Of a DNA stretch of 64,000 nucleotides, positions 63,035 to 64,000 are shown one piece after another (position 1 is the stretch's first letter; every line of letters begins with the position of its first letter). This DNA comes from Streptomyces umbrinus (GTDB lineage: Bacteria > Actinomycetota > Actinomycetes > Streptomycetales > Streptomycetaceae): contig NZ_JAUSZI010000002.1 in assembly GCF_030817415.1 (NCBI RefSeq), positions 1,302,001 through 1,366,000 of the forward strand, written 5' to 3'. The notes below the pieces were generated by a model. It was not told where the DNA came from. It did no database searches and was given only the letters and a program-made list of their open reading frames with translations. A program made the position numbers and the translations under genes.

Positions 63035-64000
63035 ATGACCCTCAAGGGGCGCGCCCGGGAATGCGAGCAACTCGACCTGCTCGTCCGGGAGTTGCGCGAA
63101 GGACTCAGCGGTGTGGCGGTGCTGCGGGGCGACGCGGGCATCGGCAAGACCGTCCTGCTGGAGCACGCGGTGACCGAGGCCGCCGAACTACGTGTGCTGC
63201 GGGTGGTGGGCGTGGAGGCGGAGTCCGGCTTCCCGTTCGCCGCGCTGCACCGGCTGCTCGTCCCCTTGCTCGACGGGCTCAAGGAGCCCGGTGCACTGCC
63301 ATTGGCCCAGCACACGGCACTGCGGGTGGCCTGCGGACTGGCCGAAGGACCGCCCCCCGACGGGTTTCTGGTGGGGCACGCGACGCTCACCCTGCTCGCC
63401 GAGACAGCGAAGCGGCGGCCGGTACTGGCCATCGTCGACGACGCACAGTGGCTCGACGAGGAGTCCCTGCGCGTGCTCGCGTTCGTGGGCCGCCGGGTGC
63501 ACGCGGAGGGCGTCGGCCTGCTGTTCGCCGCGCGGACCGGATTCGACGTACCCGCGGGCCTGCCCGCCGCTGTCGACGTCACCGGTCTGGAGGAGCCGTT
63601 CGCGCTTGAGGTGCTGCGGGGGGCAGTGCCCGGACAGCTCGACGCCCGCGTCGCGGCACGGATCGTGGCCGCCACCGCCGGGAACCCGCTGGCGCTGACC
63701 GACCTCGGTCTCGAACTCTCCGCCGACCAGCTCTCCGGCGGGCTCGCGCTGCCCGAACCCCTGCCCGTGGGAAGCAGGTTGGAGGCGCACTACCTTCAGC
63801 GGGTCCGGGAGCTGCCGGGGCCCGCGCGCACCTGGCTGTTGCTCGCCGCCGCCGAGCCGAGCGGCGACCTCGGCTACCTCACCCGTGCGGCACGGCAGAT
63901 GGGGACCGGTGCCGAGGCCTCGGGTCCGGCCGAGGCCGCCCGCCTCGTGGTGCTGCGCTCGGCCGCGGAGTTCCGGCACCCGCTGGTGCGATCCGCGGTG
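63035..64000 (+). CDS. Large AAA-type LuxR regulator, N-terminal part (3' truncated by window)
   Basis: The frame stays open for 322 codons to the window end. [21 protein letters not shown], Walker A ([11 protein letters not shown]), [18 protein letters not shown] (Walker B) and TAGNPLAL are typical of the LAL/LuxR ATPase domain; the helix-turn-helix would lie outside. ATG 63035 is taken as the start; GTG 63005 and GTG 63011 are in-frame alternatives and no ribosome site decides between them. Confidence 0.85.
   Translation, partial: MTLKGRARECEQLDLLVRELREGLSGVAVLRGDAGIGKTVLLEHAVTEAAELRVLRVVGVEAESGFPFAALHRLLVPLLDGLKEPGALPLAQHTALRVACGLAEGPPPDGFLVGHATLTLLAETAKRRPVLAIVDDAQWLDEESLRVLAFVGRRVHAEGVGLLFAARTGFDVPAGLPAAVDVTGLEEPFALEVLRGAVPGQLDARVAARIVAATAGNPLALTDLGLELSADQLSGGLALPEPLPVGSRLEAHYLQRVRELPGPARTWLLLAAAEPSGDLGYLTRAARQMGTGAEASGPAEAARLVVLRSAAEFRHPLVRSAV

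Overview
This window looks like a piece of a Streptomyces (or very close actinomycete) chromosome. The GC content is very high, there are many GTG starts and four-base stop/start overlaps, and TTA codons are almost absent. Typical Streptomyces families occur: a Scr1-type HTH/DUF397 pair, DUF574 methyltransferases, large AAA-LuxR regulators and a class F sortase. No rRNA, tRNA, CRISPR array, insertion sequence or phage block was seen. The window opens inside one LuxR-type gene and closes inside another.

Layout. 1-5.4 kb: the end of a LuxR regulator, a NitT/TauT-type ABC importer on the minus strand, and a divergent PaaX-family regulator with its own promoter. 5.4-12.1 kb: a developmental-style regulatory patch with an anti-sigma-like ATPase, a DUF6624 protein, an SDR, an HTH-TPR regulator, a Scr1-type HTH + DUF397 pair, a degenerate kinase and a DUF574 methyltransferase. 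12.1-16.2 kb: a bicovalent-flavin oxidase and an AAA-LuxR regulator carrying a TTA codon. 16.3-28.3 kb: a nucleoside/nucleotide scavenging island. 28.5-33.4 kb: an exported alpha-L-rhamnosidase, an alpha/beta hydrolase and a peptidoglycan-binding membrane protein. 33.6-46.0 kb: a probable metallophore-like locus. 46.0-49.7 kb: a two-component system divergent from unusual membrane proteins. 49.9-64.0 kb: mostly single genes (methyltransferase, DUF4142, VOC, GNAT, PPOX), a sortase with a likely surface substrate, an ABC exporter next to a second two-component system, an epoxide-hydrolase-like enzyme, a membrane-tethered S1 protease and the start of another LuxR regulator.

Two systems stand out. 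(1) A LacI-type repressor is encoded between an amidohydrolase (purine-deaminase type), a ThuA-like protein and a purine nucleoside phosphorylase, next to a BMP-type nucleoside ABC importer. A perfect 12-bp palindrome (CAAAACGTTTTG), extending to 19 of 20 matching bases in opposite orientation, lies in front of both gene groups. The island ends with a secreted three-part protein (phytase-like propeller, dockerin-like calcium loops, 5'-nucleotidase) that could release the nucleosides the importer takes up. (2) Downstream of a 19-bp Fur/Zur-family-like box lies a tightly overlapped run of genes: ATP-grasp ligase, DUF364 (putative metal-chelation) protein, cysteine-synthase-like enzyme, enolase-superfamily epimerase, MFS exporter, methyltransferase, and a complete Opp/Nik-type ABC importer. 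The plan of small-molecule synthesis, MFS export and Opp/Nik uptake resembles staphylopine (cnt) loci, but no nicotianamine-synthase-like or opine dehydrogenase gene is present. I infer a possible NRPS-independent, metal-regulated metallophore. One importer permease carries an in-frame TTA codon, suggesting bldA dependence.
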